Notes under the pieces: model-generated | The model's input: only the letters and a program-made list of their open reading frames with translations | Told to the model about the DNA's origin: nothing | Databases searched by the model: none | Assembly (NCBI GenBank): GCA_012514355.1 | Contig: JAAZAL010000020.1 | Location: forward strand, 1-22,375 | Origin: Candidatus Dojkabacteria bacterium | GTDB taxonomy: Bacteria; Patescibacteriota; Dojkabacteria; SC72 | Length of the DNA stretch: 22,375 bases | Reading direction: 5' to 3' | Position numbers and translations under genes: made by a program | Shown: in pieces, positions 1-7,762 of the stretch | Position numbering within the stretch: the stretch's first letter is position 1 | How the letters are laid out: each line of letters starts with the position of its first letter

Positions 1-1107
1 ATAGAGTTAGAACAAAATCTACTTACACTTCAAAAACAGCTAATATCTCATAGATACAAACCCTCAAGATCTATATGTTTTGCAGTCACATACCCCAAAA
101 TTAGAGAGATATTTGCAGCGAATTTTAAAGACAGAATCGTACATCATTTACTAGTATCATATTTAGAACCATATTTTGAAAAAAGATTTATCTACTCGTC
201 TTTTGCTTGTAGAAAGGAGAGGGGTACCCTTTGTGCTACAAAATATATTCAAAGAAGTATAAGACAAATATCTAGAAACTGTACAAAGAAAGCTTACTAC
301 GGACAGTTTGATATTAAAAGTTTCTTTACATGTATAGATAAGGGGGTGCTGGAAAAAATATTAATTGAAAATATCAGAAAGGGATATAAAGGTAATACAC
401 AGAAGGAATTAATATGGATAACCAAAGTAATTTTAAAAAACAACCCAACTCAAAACTATTCAATTCGCGGAGATAGCAACCTACTTAAACAGGTTCCCCC
501 TCATAAATCTCTTTTTAATGTCTCTAAAAACAAAGGTCTTCCGATAGGGAATCTTACATCTCAATTTTTTGCAAATATATACTTAAACGAATTAGATCAA
601 TATGTAAAAAGAGTATTAAAAATTAAATACTATACTAGATATGTTGACGATATTGTTGTTCTTTCTAATAGTCTTGAAGATGTATACAGATGGAGAAAAC
701 AGATAGATATATTTATAAAGCAAAAACTTAAACTTACCCTACATCCTAACAAAGATAAATATGGTTCTGTTTACTCTGGTGTAGACTTCGTAGGATATGT
801 CATTAAGCCTAGATATACCCTTTCAAGACAAAGGGTCGTTGGTAACTTAAAAAACAAATTAAAACTTTTTAACCGAGGACTTTTACTAATATCCCAAAAT
901 CAAAAACAGATAGCTTTACCTCTTCATACTCCTCCTTCTAAAGAAGAGATAACTAAGATGTTAGCTATGATTAATTCTTACTATGGTCATTTTAGACATG
1001 TTAACTGTTTTAATTTAAGAAAAAACATGTATGAGAATCATTTTGGTTGTTTAAAGGAATACTTAGAGCCAGTAAATGAGTATTCATATTTTAAATTAAT
1101 AAAATAA
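1..1107 (+). CDS. DGR reverse transcriptase (5'-partial)
   Basis: The frame is open from the first base of the window to a TAA at 1105-1107, giving 368 visible residues; the start codon lies upstream. It is an RNA-directed DNA polymerase of the diversity-generating retroelement class, which copies the template repeat into adenine-mutagenised cDNA. Visible motifs are an N-terminal RT-0/1-like stretch (about residues 20-80), the first catalytic Asp in FDIKSFF (D104), GLPIGNLTSQ at 179-188, and the catalytic YVDD at 214-217 (GAC GAT at 646-651). The SQ ending of motif 4, in place of the QGxxxSP of retroviral and group II intron RTs, is typical of DGR RTs. No maturase or endonuclease domain follows. 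An Avd-like gene starts 5 bp downstream and a TR/VR pair lies beyond it, which fixes the DGR assignment. An internal GTG/CTG near 346 is not the start because the conserved upstream RT motifs would be lost. Confidence 0.95.
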   Translation: MELEQNLLTLQKQLISHRYKPSRSICFAVTYPKIREIFAANFKDRIVHHLLVSYLEPYFEKRFIYSSFACRKERGTLCATKYIQRSIRQISRNCTKKAYYGQFDIKSFFTCIDKGVLEKILIENIRKGYKGNTQKELIWITKVILKNNPTQNYSIRGDSNLLKQVPPHKSLFNVSKNKGLPIGNLTSQFFANIYLNELDQYVKRVLKIKYYTRYVDDIVVLSNSLEDVYRWRKQIDIFIKQKLKLTLHPNKDKYGSVYSGVDFVGYVIKPRYTLSRQRVVGNLKNKLKLFNRGLLLISQNQKQIALPLHTPPSKEEITKMLAMINSYYGHFRHVNCFNLRKNMYENHFGCLKEYLEPVNEYSYFKLIK

Positions 1108-1112
1108 TATAT

Positions 1113-1471
1113 ATGAGTAATACAAACAATTTGCCTTTGTATAGAAGTGTTTACAAACTGTTAATATATCTTTACTCTTTAGTTAGTAATTTTAAAAAGG
1201 AGTATAAATATACATTGGGTCAGTCGATAACAGATTGTGTTTGGGAGGTATTAGATAGTGTAATTATTGCTAATACCTTACCTAACTTAAAAAAAGAGAG
1301 TATATATTAAAAGCAAGTAATCATTTCGATGTGCTTAAGACTCGTATTAGGGTAGCATATGAATTAAAACTCATAGATAACAGGAGATATACATTCATTG
1401 TTAATCAGTTTGAAGAGATAGGTAAGATGTTGAATGGTTGGTATAGATGGAGTAGTAAAGCCCAAAGCTAA
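1113..1471 (+). CDS. avd: Avd-like DGR accessory protein, split by a frameshift
   Basis: Avd proteins are small helical-bundle partners of DGR reverse transcriptases that bind RT and template RNA. The first frame (ATG 1113) gives 65 residues, beginning MSNTNNLPLYRSVYKLL and including FKKEYKYTLGQ, and stops at TAA 1308-1310. The family pattern continues directly in the -1 frame from about 1286 to a TAA at 1469-1471, with SNHFDVLKTRIRVAYELKL and FEEIGKMLNGWY. Joined, the product is about 119 residues, the normal Avd length; the first frame alone is about half a protein. The join sits at or just after an A7 run (1289-1295). It could be programmed -1 slippage, transcriptional slippage, a true 1-nt deletion (or 2-nt insertion) in the A/TA-rich stretch 1289-1312, or an assembly error. 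It follows the RT by 5 bp without a visible ribosome-binding site, and its stop codon ends 3 bp before the TR. Confidence 0.85.
1289..1295 (+). other. In-frame A7 slippery run inside avd
   Basis: Seven adenines are positioned as A AAA AAA relative to the upstream avd frame (codons AAA 1290-1292 and AAA 1293-1295), which is the geometry of a -1 slip. A -1 shift here reads AAA AAA AGA GAG and continues through the conserved C-terminal half. Homopolymers of this size also favour transcriptional slippage and sequencing errors. I see only a weak hairpin downstream (AAGCA/TGCTT), so a classical stimulatory structure is not evident. Confidence 0.5.
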
Positions 1472-1474
1472 TTA

Positions 1475-1595
1475 CCGGGATACACAACGAACTCCGTTGT
1501 TTGTATTTGTCTTATTGTTGTTGTTGGTATTCCCATTGTTTAGGTTTACGTTCCATGCGTTTGTTGAATTGTTGGAAACCTCCGAGCTAGACCAA
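1475..1595 (-). repeat. DGR template repeat (TR)
   Basis: This is the non-coding donor copy, 404 bp from its partner at 1879-1999. Read on the - strand it would encode a 39-residue stretch starting W-S-S-S-E-V and ending G-V-R-C-V-S-R, matching the C-terminus of the target protein, but most central codons are AAC or AAT. Adenine-rich AAY codons at the positions that vary in the VR are the hallmark of a TR, because adenine mutagenesis of AAY reaches many amino acids and no stop codons. The terminal 22 bp (1475-1496) are identical in TR and VR. Synonymous mismatches appear at 1586-1589, near the upstream edge, and homology fades beyond 1595. An in-frame TAA follows the TR reading frame immediately, so the TR is not itself a gene end. 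It begins 3 bp past the avd stop codon. Confidence 0.95.
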
Positions 1596-1718
1596 CGCTA
1601 ACATCTTTCTACTAACTTGTTTACCACTGTAAAACTGATTAATATTTCAACTAAAAAGTTTAACTGTATTTAAATACCTATAAGGTGTAGTAGAACGGAC
1701 TTAAATATTTGGGCTTTC

Positions 1719-1756
1719 TCTACTATCCATTGCCTACAATGAGGTTAAATAGTAGA
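1719..1756 (-). other. Imperfect hairpin between TR and VR
   Basis: The outer arms TCTACTAT (1719-1726) and ATAGTAGA (1749-1756) pair over 8 bp. An inner stem (CATTG 1728-1732 with CAATG 1737-1741, loop CCTA) stacks inside, with an extra A and a TTAA bulge on one side. It lies in the only non-coding stretch over 300 bp in the window and would be near the 5' end of a TR RNA. A structural role in that RNA is inference. Confidence 0.45.
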
Positions 1757-1770
1757 CTCCATGCACTTAG

Positions 1771-1799
1771 ATATTACAATTTTAAATAGATATATACAA
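1771..1799 (-). promoter_or_regulatory. Possible promoter for the TR RNA
   Basis: On the - strand, TTGTAT (1794-1799) and TAATAT (1771-1776) are separated by 17 bp. The match to TTGACA/TATAAT is 3/6 and 4/6, and the region is AT-rich, so this is only a candidate. Its position downstream of the target gene and upstream of the TR is what an independent TR promoter would need. Confidence 0.3.
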
Positions 1800-1813
1800 G
1801 GGGATTTAAAACA

Positions 1814-1836
1814 ACCCATCCACTTTGTGGATGGGT
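1814..1836 (-). terminator. Perfect 10-bp hairpin downstream of the target gene and VR
   Basis: ACCCATCCAC (1814-1823) and GTGGATGGGT (1827-1836) form a perfect 10-bp stem around a TTT loop, 36 bp beyond the target stop codon. On the - strand it is followed by TGTTTTAAA, a weak T-tract, so it may be an intrinsic terminator for the target gene. Characterised DGRs also carry a hairpin or cruciform just downstream of the VR that aids target recognition; this hairpin lies 42 bp from the VR end, further than in the Bordetella phage system. Both roles are possible. Confidence 0.6.
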
Positions 1837-1872
1837 AAATTAAAAAATTACAAAATTACCAAATTCTGGAAA

Positions 1873-3198
1873 CTAGTCCCGGGATACACAACGAACTCCG
1901 CTGTAAGTATTTGCCTTAGGGTCGCGGTTGGAATCGCCACCGTAAAGGTAAACGTAAAATGCGGAAGTAGAATCGTTGGAAACCTCCGACGACGACCAAT
2001 AGTTTCCATAATGAACTGCACTACCATCCCCTACTGTAAACTCAGCTGCTTCTTGTAATGTATCCCCTGCTTGGTTATACATTCCATCTATATATGCTAA
2101 CATCAACTCTTTTTGAGAAGGTAAGTACCAATTACTCCTACCATCGAGTGTTAAAGTCGCACACCAGTTTATTGCATTACCACAATCTAGGTCAGAACCG
2201 TCGTATGAACTTCTTGGAACAGCATTAAAGTAATCACAAGTATTTAGAGACATTGCGGTGAATATGTTTGAATTCGAATTGGGAACTAAGGCTCTCATAG
2301 TAAGAGTCTGATCACTACTCCAATATATTCCTGCCCTTTCATCCTTCCAGATGTTATTTGATATCTTACTCCACTGGGCTTCTTCTCCCTTGTAATCCTC
2401 TGTTAGGGTTCCATCATAACCTAAATAGTCTATACCAGCATAATCATCAAATGTACTGTATTGCATATTTGTAAAATCTATTGGTGTGGGAGGTGTATAT
2501 GTACCTGTAAGTAAAGTACCAGAGTTAGAGTAAAACTTCTTACCATCTAATACCTCATCTACTACCGCATCTCCTAGAAATGACCATGTACCTGTAAGTA
2601 AGGTTCCAGAATTAGAATAGAACTTCTTTCCACTCATTACATCTAAAACTTCAGCATCTCCCATGTATGATACAGTAGGAATAGTATATGTTCCTGTTAA
2701 TAAGATTCCTGAATTAGAATAGAACTTCTTACCACTCATTACATCTGTTACTAACGCATCTCCCTTATATATTGTTGATGTTACTACTGGTATCTTAAGC
2801 GTACCTGTTAAAAGCTCCTTAGCATTTGAATAGAACTGCTTACCCTCTATTACATCACTCTGATTAGCATTACCTAAAAAATCAAACTCTTCTGATTTGT
2901 ATGTACCTGTTTGAATCTCCCTAGACCTATTGTAAAAAGTCTTACCCTCTACTACATCATTGGATGTAACTGTTCCCTGAGGTATCCAATTAGAAGACTC
3001 TTGAATTTTTTCAACTACCAACTGAATATCATCCTCCGTTAAATCCTGTGTATATCCTAATTCTACTAACTTACTATATATACCCCTAACATCCCCTTCT
3101 AACTCTGATACATTAACCTCTTTATTTGGCCTGAAGAAAAGAAATATTACCCCTATTGTTAGTATTACTCCTAAGAGAAAAGTAAGGATTTTATTCAT
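1873..3198 (-). CDS. DGR target: anchored repeat protein with DUF1566/C-type-lectin-like variable domain
   Basis: This 441-aa protein is the diversified product. Residues 5-22 form a hydrophobic signal-anchor helix followed by RPNK, so the rest should lie outside the membrane. Residues 75-233 hold five degenerate repeats built on DVMSGKKFYSNSGTLLTGT, a pattern also seen in phage fibre-like proteins. Residues about 240-440 resemble the DUF1566/Lcl C-terminal family (NWYLPSQKEL, YWSSSEV, GVRCVSR), which adopts a C-type-lectin-like fold used by many DGR targets. The VR covers residues 401-440. Relative to the TR it changes N409D, N412S, W414F, N415Y, N417Y, N419Y, N420G, N422D, T423S, N425R, N426D, N427P, T429A, N432Y and N433S, while the hydrophobic and Cys scaffold is kept. 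Its own TTGACA promoter lies upstream. The ligand cannot be read from the sequence; attachment to other cells or to a host is inference. Confidence 0.93.
   Translation of the reverse strand: MNKILTFLLGVILTIGVIFLFFRPNKEVNVSELEGDVRGIYSKLVELGYTQDLTEDDIQLVVEKIQESSNWIPQGTVTSNDVVEGKTFYNRSREIQTGTYKSEEFDFLGNANQSDVIEGKQFYSNAKELLTGTLKIPVVTSTIYKGDALVTDVMSGKKFYSNSGILLTGTYTIPTVSYMGDAEVLDVMSGKKFYSNSGTLLTGTWSFLGDAVVDEVLDGKKFYSNSGTLLTGTYTPPTPIDFTNMQYSTFDDYAGIDYLGYDGTLTEDYKGEEAQWSKISNNIWKDERAGIYWSSDQTLTMRALVPNSNSNIFTAMSLNTCDYFNAVPRSSYDGSDLDCGNAINWCATLTLDGRSNWYLPSQKELMLAYIDGMYNQAGDTLQEAAEFTVGDGSAVHYGNYWSSSEVSNDSTSAFYVYLYGGDSNRDPKANTYSGVRCVSRD
1879..1900 (-). promoter_or_regulatory. Initiation-of-mutagenic-homing (IMH)-like segment at the VR 3' end
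   Basis: This 22-bp block is identical to TR 1475-1496 and codes for the invariant G-V-R-C-V-S-R end of the target. It has only two adenines on the coding strand, so it is nearly immune to adenine mutagenesis, and it marks where the variable tract ends. In known DGRs the element at this position is where cDNA integration starts. Here the TR and VR copies are identical, so the boundary is inferred by position. Confidence 0.65.
1879..1999 (-). repeat. DGR variable repeat (VR)
   Basis: This recipient copy lies inside the target gene. Aligned without gaps to the TR (offset 404), the core 1901-1989 has 26 mismatches: 23 at positions where the TR coding strand has A, and 3 at G (ggg to ggc, and tgg to ttt). 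No mismatch falls on a TR coding-strand C or T in the core. Extra synonymous differences at 1990-1993 lie near the distal edge. The replacement bases include G, T and C, as expected from error-prone copying of template A. Confidence 0.95.
2500..2976 (-). repeat. Five internal tandem repeats in the target gene
   Basis: The repeats cover about residues 75-99, 108-133, 145-170, 180-204 and 208-233. The last three are nearly identical in protein (GKKFYSNSG then LLTGT) and very similar in DNA, suggesting recent duplication or recombination; the first two are diverged. Linkers of 3-14 residues separate them. They probably form a stalk that displays the variable domain. Confidence 0.85.
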
Positions 3199-3226
3199 TC
3201 AATATATATGACAATTTACAGAATAT

Positions 3227-3255
3227 TTAATATATTTATGGTAGCAGAATGTCAA
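3227..3255 (-). promoter_or_regulatory. Sigma70-like promoter of the DGR target gene
   Basis: On the - strand, TTGACA (3250-3255) is followed after 17 bp by TATTAA (3227-3232), giving a leader of about 22 nt before the ATG at 3198. The perfect -35 box suggests constitutive vegetative expression. It lies between the groEL terminator and the target, so the target is not part of the groE operon. Confidence 0.6.
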
Positions 3256-3268
3256 ATAGAAGGCAAAT

Positions 3269-3297
3269 AAAAAAGGGACTCATAGAGTCCCTTTTTC
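3269..3297 (-). terminator. Intrinsic terminator of groES-groEL
   Basis: AAAAGGGACTC (3271-3281) pairs perfectly with GAGTCCCTTTT (3285-3295) around an ATA loop. On the - strand the stem is followed by a run of T. It begins about 20 bp past the groEL stop codon. Confidence 0.88.
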
Positions 3298-3316
3298 CAA
3301 TCTAAATATAATTGTA

Positions 3317-4948
<1,632 letters not shown>

Positions 4949-4963
4949 TTAAAATTTATCTAG

Positions 4964-5266
4964 TTATTTGGCAACAGCCAATATATCTTCAGTATCTAAT
5001 ATGTAAAGTGTATCTCCCTCTATTTCAATCTCTTCAGGAGCGTACTTTTTGAAATACACCATATCTCCAATTTTTACATTAAACTTGAGTGCAACACCCT
5101 TTGCATCTTTCCCTTTACCAAGCTTTATTACCTTTCCAAAAGAAGGTTTCTTTTCATCTGAAGCATTTGGGGGAATAACTAAACCACCAGGGGTTTTCTC
5201 TTGAATATCTTCTGGTTTAATTAATACTCTATTACCTAAAGGTTGTAACGAAATTTCTTTTGCCAT
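4964..5266 (-). CDS. groES: Co-chaperonin GroES (Hsp10)
   Basis: The lid of the GroEL chamber, 100 residues, full length. The conserved N-terminal GNRVLIKP is followed by the mobile loop that contacts GroEL (KTPGGLVIP, about 24-32) and the C-terminal strands YAPEEIEIEGDTLYIL. It is the first gene of the groE operon, with a CIRCE-type operator 21 bp upstream of the ATG and a consensus-like promoter beyond it. No Shine-Dalgarno is visible before the ATG. Confidence 0.98.
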   Translation of the reverse strand: MAKEISLQPLGNRVLIKPEDIQEKTPGGLVIPPNASDEKKPSFGKVIKLGKGKDAKGVALKFNVKIGDMVYFKKYAPEEIEIEGDTLYILDTEDILAVAK

Positions 5267-5287
5267 TTTTGTATTTTAACAAATTAA

Positions 5288-5314
5288 TTAGCAACTTAAG
5301 AAACAGACTGCTAA
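5288..5314 (-). promoter_or_regulatory. CIRCE-type HrcA operator of groES-groEL
   Basis: TTAGCAACT-N9-GACTGCTAA matches the CIRCE layout (TTAGCACTC-N9-GAGTGCTAA) in the outer hexamers and in the 9-bp spacer; the inner triplets differ. It overlaps the predicted transcription start at about 5310 and begins 2 bp after the -10 box, so bound HrcA would block RNA polymerase. Confidence 0.85.
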
Positions 5315-5316
5315 GT

Positions 5317-5345
5317 ATTCTAAATAGATATCGGAAAAATGTCAA
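5317..5345 (-). promoter_or_regulatory. Sigma70-like promoter of groES-groEL
   Basis: On the - strand, TTGACA (5340-5345), a 17-bp spacer and TAGAAT (5317-5322) form a near-consensus promoter directly upstream of the CIRCE site. The -35 box overlaps the stop codon of the preceding gene. Confidence 0.8.
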
Positions 5346-5944
5346 TATCTAGATCCCTTTAAAACAACAGAATTGTTTAGTAGCTCAATATTTTCAATAT
5401 ATCTACCTACTAACCCATTTTCGTTTAAAGTAATAATGGAGTCTGCTATACCAGTATTTACTGCATCTACCCAATTAACATACTTACTTATTCTAAAAGG
5501 TCCAATATTAATCTGAGTAACATATATTTGAGCACTTTGTATGCTATCTTTGTTTACATCAAAAGAAAACCATATTAAAAATTTTTCATATCTTACTTGA
5601 GAGTATATAACCCATTTAGAATTAGAAGGTTCTATATATATCTTTTCAAGTTTTAATTTTTCTCCTAAGTACGAATCTAGGGTATTGTATATTTCACTTC
5701 CAATTTCTGAAATATCTAATTGTAGGAATTCTACATCTTCTGCTGAGAGAGCAAAGGTAGAAATTTTTGCTCCTAAATCAGTTGATTTAGCAATATCTTG
5801 GTCAATTAGATTATCAATATTTAGATCCTGTTCAAAACTCTTCTCCCAATTTCTGTATTTAAAATACATATACCCCAAAGAGATTAATACTCCAATAGTG
5901 AGTATTGAGATTAAAATCAGTATTGAGTGAAAGAATTTTTTCAT
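5342..5944 (-). CDS. Membrane-anchored protein of unknown function
   Basis: I do not recognise this 200-aa protein. Residues about 6-28 form one hydrophobic helix after MKKFFHS, a signal anchor or uncleaved signal peptide. The remainder (EDVEFLQLDISEIG, SKWVIYSQVRYEKFLIWFSFDV) looks like a small alpha/beta domain outside the membrane, with no lipobox, cysteines or catalytic motif that I can identify. It starts 4 bp after the murJ stop codon, so it is co-transcribed with murJ, and it ends with TGA inside the groES promoter. A role linked to the cell envelope is a guess from its neighbour. Confidence 0.85.
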   Translation of the reverse strand: MKKFFHSILILISILTIGVLISLGYMYFKYRNWEKSFEQDLNIDNLIDQDIAKSTDLGAKISTFALSAEDVEFLQLDISEIGSEIYNTLDSYLGEKLKLEKIYIEPSNSKWVIYSQVRYEKFLIWFSFDVNKDSIQSAQIYVTQINIGPFRISKYVNWVDAVNTGIADSIITLNENGLVGRYIENIELLNNSVVLKGSRY

Positions 5945-5948
5945 TACA

Positions 5949-7724
5949 TTACTTCACTAATTTACTACCATTACCATTCTTAATCCTATTTAATATCCTC
6001 TTTATCATATTTACAGACATCTCATACTCTGTTTTGGAAAATATTTTTGAACCTAAAAGGTAGAGAAGTAATCCTACAGAAGAAGTAATTACTGAAAGCA
6101 CAATTATTGATACTGTTCTGGTAGTATCTAACTTAAAATCAAAGAGTTTAAATACAAAATACATACCTAAAATCATAATTAAGGTATTTAATATCTTCAT
6201 TATGATTGGAGAGATAGTATCCTTCCAAGTAATTACTTTCTTAATACCATTTAACATAAAGGAGGAGATAACAATTTGGACTAAAAATGAAAGACTAAGA
6301 CTTAATGCTAATCCACCAACAGCGTAGTTAGAATCCCCTCTGGTTGTCATCCATGTAAACATATCTTTAAAGAACGATTCGATTACAGGCATAACCCCAT
6401 CACCATTAGCATGAGCAATCTGAACCCAAACTTGCTCTAAAATAGGTCTCCAGTCATAGTAGTGACTAAAAAAATTTGTTAAGTAATATGCCCCTAATAG
6501 ATTTATTAAAACCCCTATCACTATTGATACTAATGGTTTCCAGGTATTTTTAAGTGCATAGAAAGCTCTTAAAAGAATCTGCTCTATTGTCTGCCCTAAT
6601 ATTGATCCCGAAAAAAGAGCTAAAGACCATGAGGTTAAGAGGGTATCTTGCCAGTCAAACGCTCCTGTTCCATACACTAAACGAACAATGGGGAGCCTGA
6701 GTACAAGAAGAATTGCAACAATGGGTAAAACTAAATACAATGATAACTGAATGGAGTCATTAAGAACCTTTTTAAACCCTTGTTCATCTTTTCTACAACA
6801 ATACTGGGCTAAGTCAGGTAGTGCTACTTGAGCTACTGCACTTCCAATAATGTTAACAGGAAAAAGATGTAAGCTATGTGCAAATTTATATGCACTGAGT
6901 GCTCCTGCAGTTAAAGTAAAACTAATTAATGTATTAACTACAGTACTCACCTGCTCTCCTAATACTCCCAGCATTCTTGGGAATGCTAAGGTAAATGCTT
7001 TTCTAACTTCTTTCTCCCCAAGATTACCATTTTCAATATCTTTCTTCTCTAATTTCTCCTTAAAATATCTGTTTAGTTTTGGAAGCTGAATTAAGAGGTG
7101 AACGAGAGAACCAATAACTGCAGATATAGCGATACCAATTACATTAAAATCAAATATTTTTACTAATATATATGTTCCAAAAATCATTCCTAAGTTATAG
7201 AAAAGGGGAGCAAGTGATGTAACAAAGAACTGTTTTCTTACTTGTAAATAGGCTGTGATAAAGGAACTTACTCCAAGTAACAAAGGTGATAATAGTCCTA
7301 CCCTAAATAAGGTTAGAAAGAGAGAGTAGTCTCCCTGATCTACCCTATATCCTAAATTAAGTATTGTATGTGCATATTCATTGTTAATTACCCAATTAGT
7401 AATCTGTGGTGCAAGGATAAAGGCTAAAATTATTAGAAAAAGACATATTAAGAAAAAGTATAAGGAAATCTTTTTAAATAGTTCGTTTAAACTCTTTTTA
7501 CCCTTATCATAGAGCTGGTCTGAGAGTATTGGAATTATTGCTGCATTAACTGAACCAGCAACTAGTACCATAAATATCATATCTGGAATTTTAAAGGCTG
7601 CCCAAAAGATATCTAATTGGTGTGATGCTCCAAAAAGGGCTGCAAATACTCTTAGTTTCCAAAAACCCAATATCTTGGTTATAAATAGTAAAAACATTAC
7701 AGATAGTACACCGTTCTTCTTCAT
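5949..7724 (-). CDS. murJ: MurJ/MviN-like lipid flippase family protein
   Basis: A polytopic inner-membrane protein of the MviN/MurJ branch of the MOP superfamily, which flips lipid II for peptidoglycan synthesis. The N-terminal helix (ITKILGFWKLRVFAALFGAS) and IPDMIF...AAIIPIL segments align with MurJ, and about 14 hydrophobic helices follow. At 591 residues it is longer than the usual ~510; the excess includes a soluble loop at about residues 418-464. By eye, arginines important in E. coli MurJ are replaced: R18 and R24 by K17 and K23, R52 by a non-basic residue, and the TM8 Arg by Ser/His (AHSLHLFP). It could be a divergent lipid II flippase or a flippase for another lipid-linked substrate. 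It has its own promoter and leads a two-gene unit with the next small protein. Confidence 0.88.
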   Translation of the reverse strand: MKKNGVLSVMFLLFITKILGFWKLRVFAALFGASHQLDIFWAAFKIPDMIFMVLVAGSVNAAIIPILSDQLYDKGKKSLNELFKKISLYFFLICLFLIILAFILAPQITNWVINNEYAHTILNLGYRVDQGDYSLFLTLFRVGLLSPLLLGVSSFITAYLQVRKQFFVTSLAPLFYNLGMIFGTYILVKIFDFNVIGIAISAVIGSLVHLLIQLPKLNRYFKEKLEKKDIENGNLGEKEVRKAFTLAFPRMLGVLGEQVSTVVNTLISFTLTAGALSAYKFAHSLHLFPVNIIGSAVAQVALPDLAQYCCRKDEQGFKKVLNDSIQLSLYLVLPIVAILLVLRLPIVRLVYGTGAFDWQDTLLTSWSLALFSGSILGQTIEQILLRAFYALKNTWKPLVSIVIGVLINLLGAYYLTNFFSHYYDWRPILEQVWVQIAHANGDGVMPVIESFFKDMFTWMTTRGDSNYAVGGLALSLSLSFLVQIVISSFMLNGIKKVITWKDTISPIIMKILNTLIMILGMYFVFKLFDFKLDTTRTVSIIVLSVITSSVGLLLYLLGSKIFSKTEYEMSVNMIKRILNRIKNGNGSKLVK

Positions 7725-7762
7725 TACTTAGATTTCATATTCAATATATATTGGCGAATAAT

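Larger units (their letters stand above)
1475..1764 (-). ncRNA. Predicted TR-containing RNA (boundaries inferred)
   Basis: DGR template RNAs are transcribed in the orientation that matches the target coding strand, here the - strand. A possible promoter at 1771-1799 would start RNA near 1764. The RNA would carry the hairpin at 1719-1756 close to its 5' end, then about 120 nt of unstructured-looking leader, then the TR. Known systems need RNA sequence 3' of the TR for priming; here that would run into the antisense of avd below 1475, so the real 3' end is probably beyond the interval given. The RNA could instead come from read-through of the target gene. The orientation is well supported; the ends are guesses. 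Confidence 0.4.

Noticed and set aside
1..1107. Group II intron or retron as the source of the RT
   Set aside because: No maturase/endonuclease domain, intron RNA or msr/msd-like structure is seen, while the adjacent Avd-like gene and TR/VR pair specify a DGR.
1872..1884. Adjacent palindromes ACTAGT and TCCCGGGA at the target stop codon as a site-specific recombination site
   Set aside because: They are short, no integrase is present, and no second copy of the pair is seen in the window; TCCCGGGA partly reflects the TR/VR end.
1825..2058. 77-aa + strand ORF across the VR
   Set aside because: It is antisense to the DGR target gene and its codons track the VR; the - strand frame is clearly the coding one.
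2500..2976. Tandem repeats as a CRISPR array
   Set aside because: The repeats are in frame, uneven in spacing and encode a recurring protein motif; no unique spacers or cas genes are present.
5342..5344. TGA as a reassigned sense codon (code 4 or 25)
   Set aside because: The TGA sits at a sensible gene end followed by the groES promoter, tryptophans in conserved positions are TGG, and no in-frame TGA interrupts any conserved gene.
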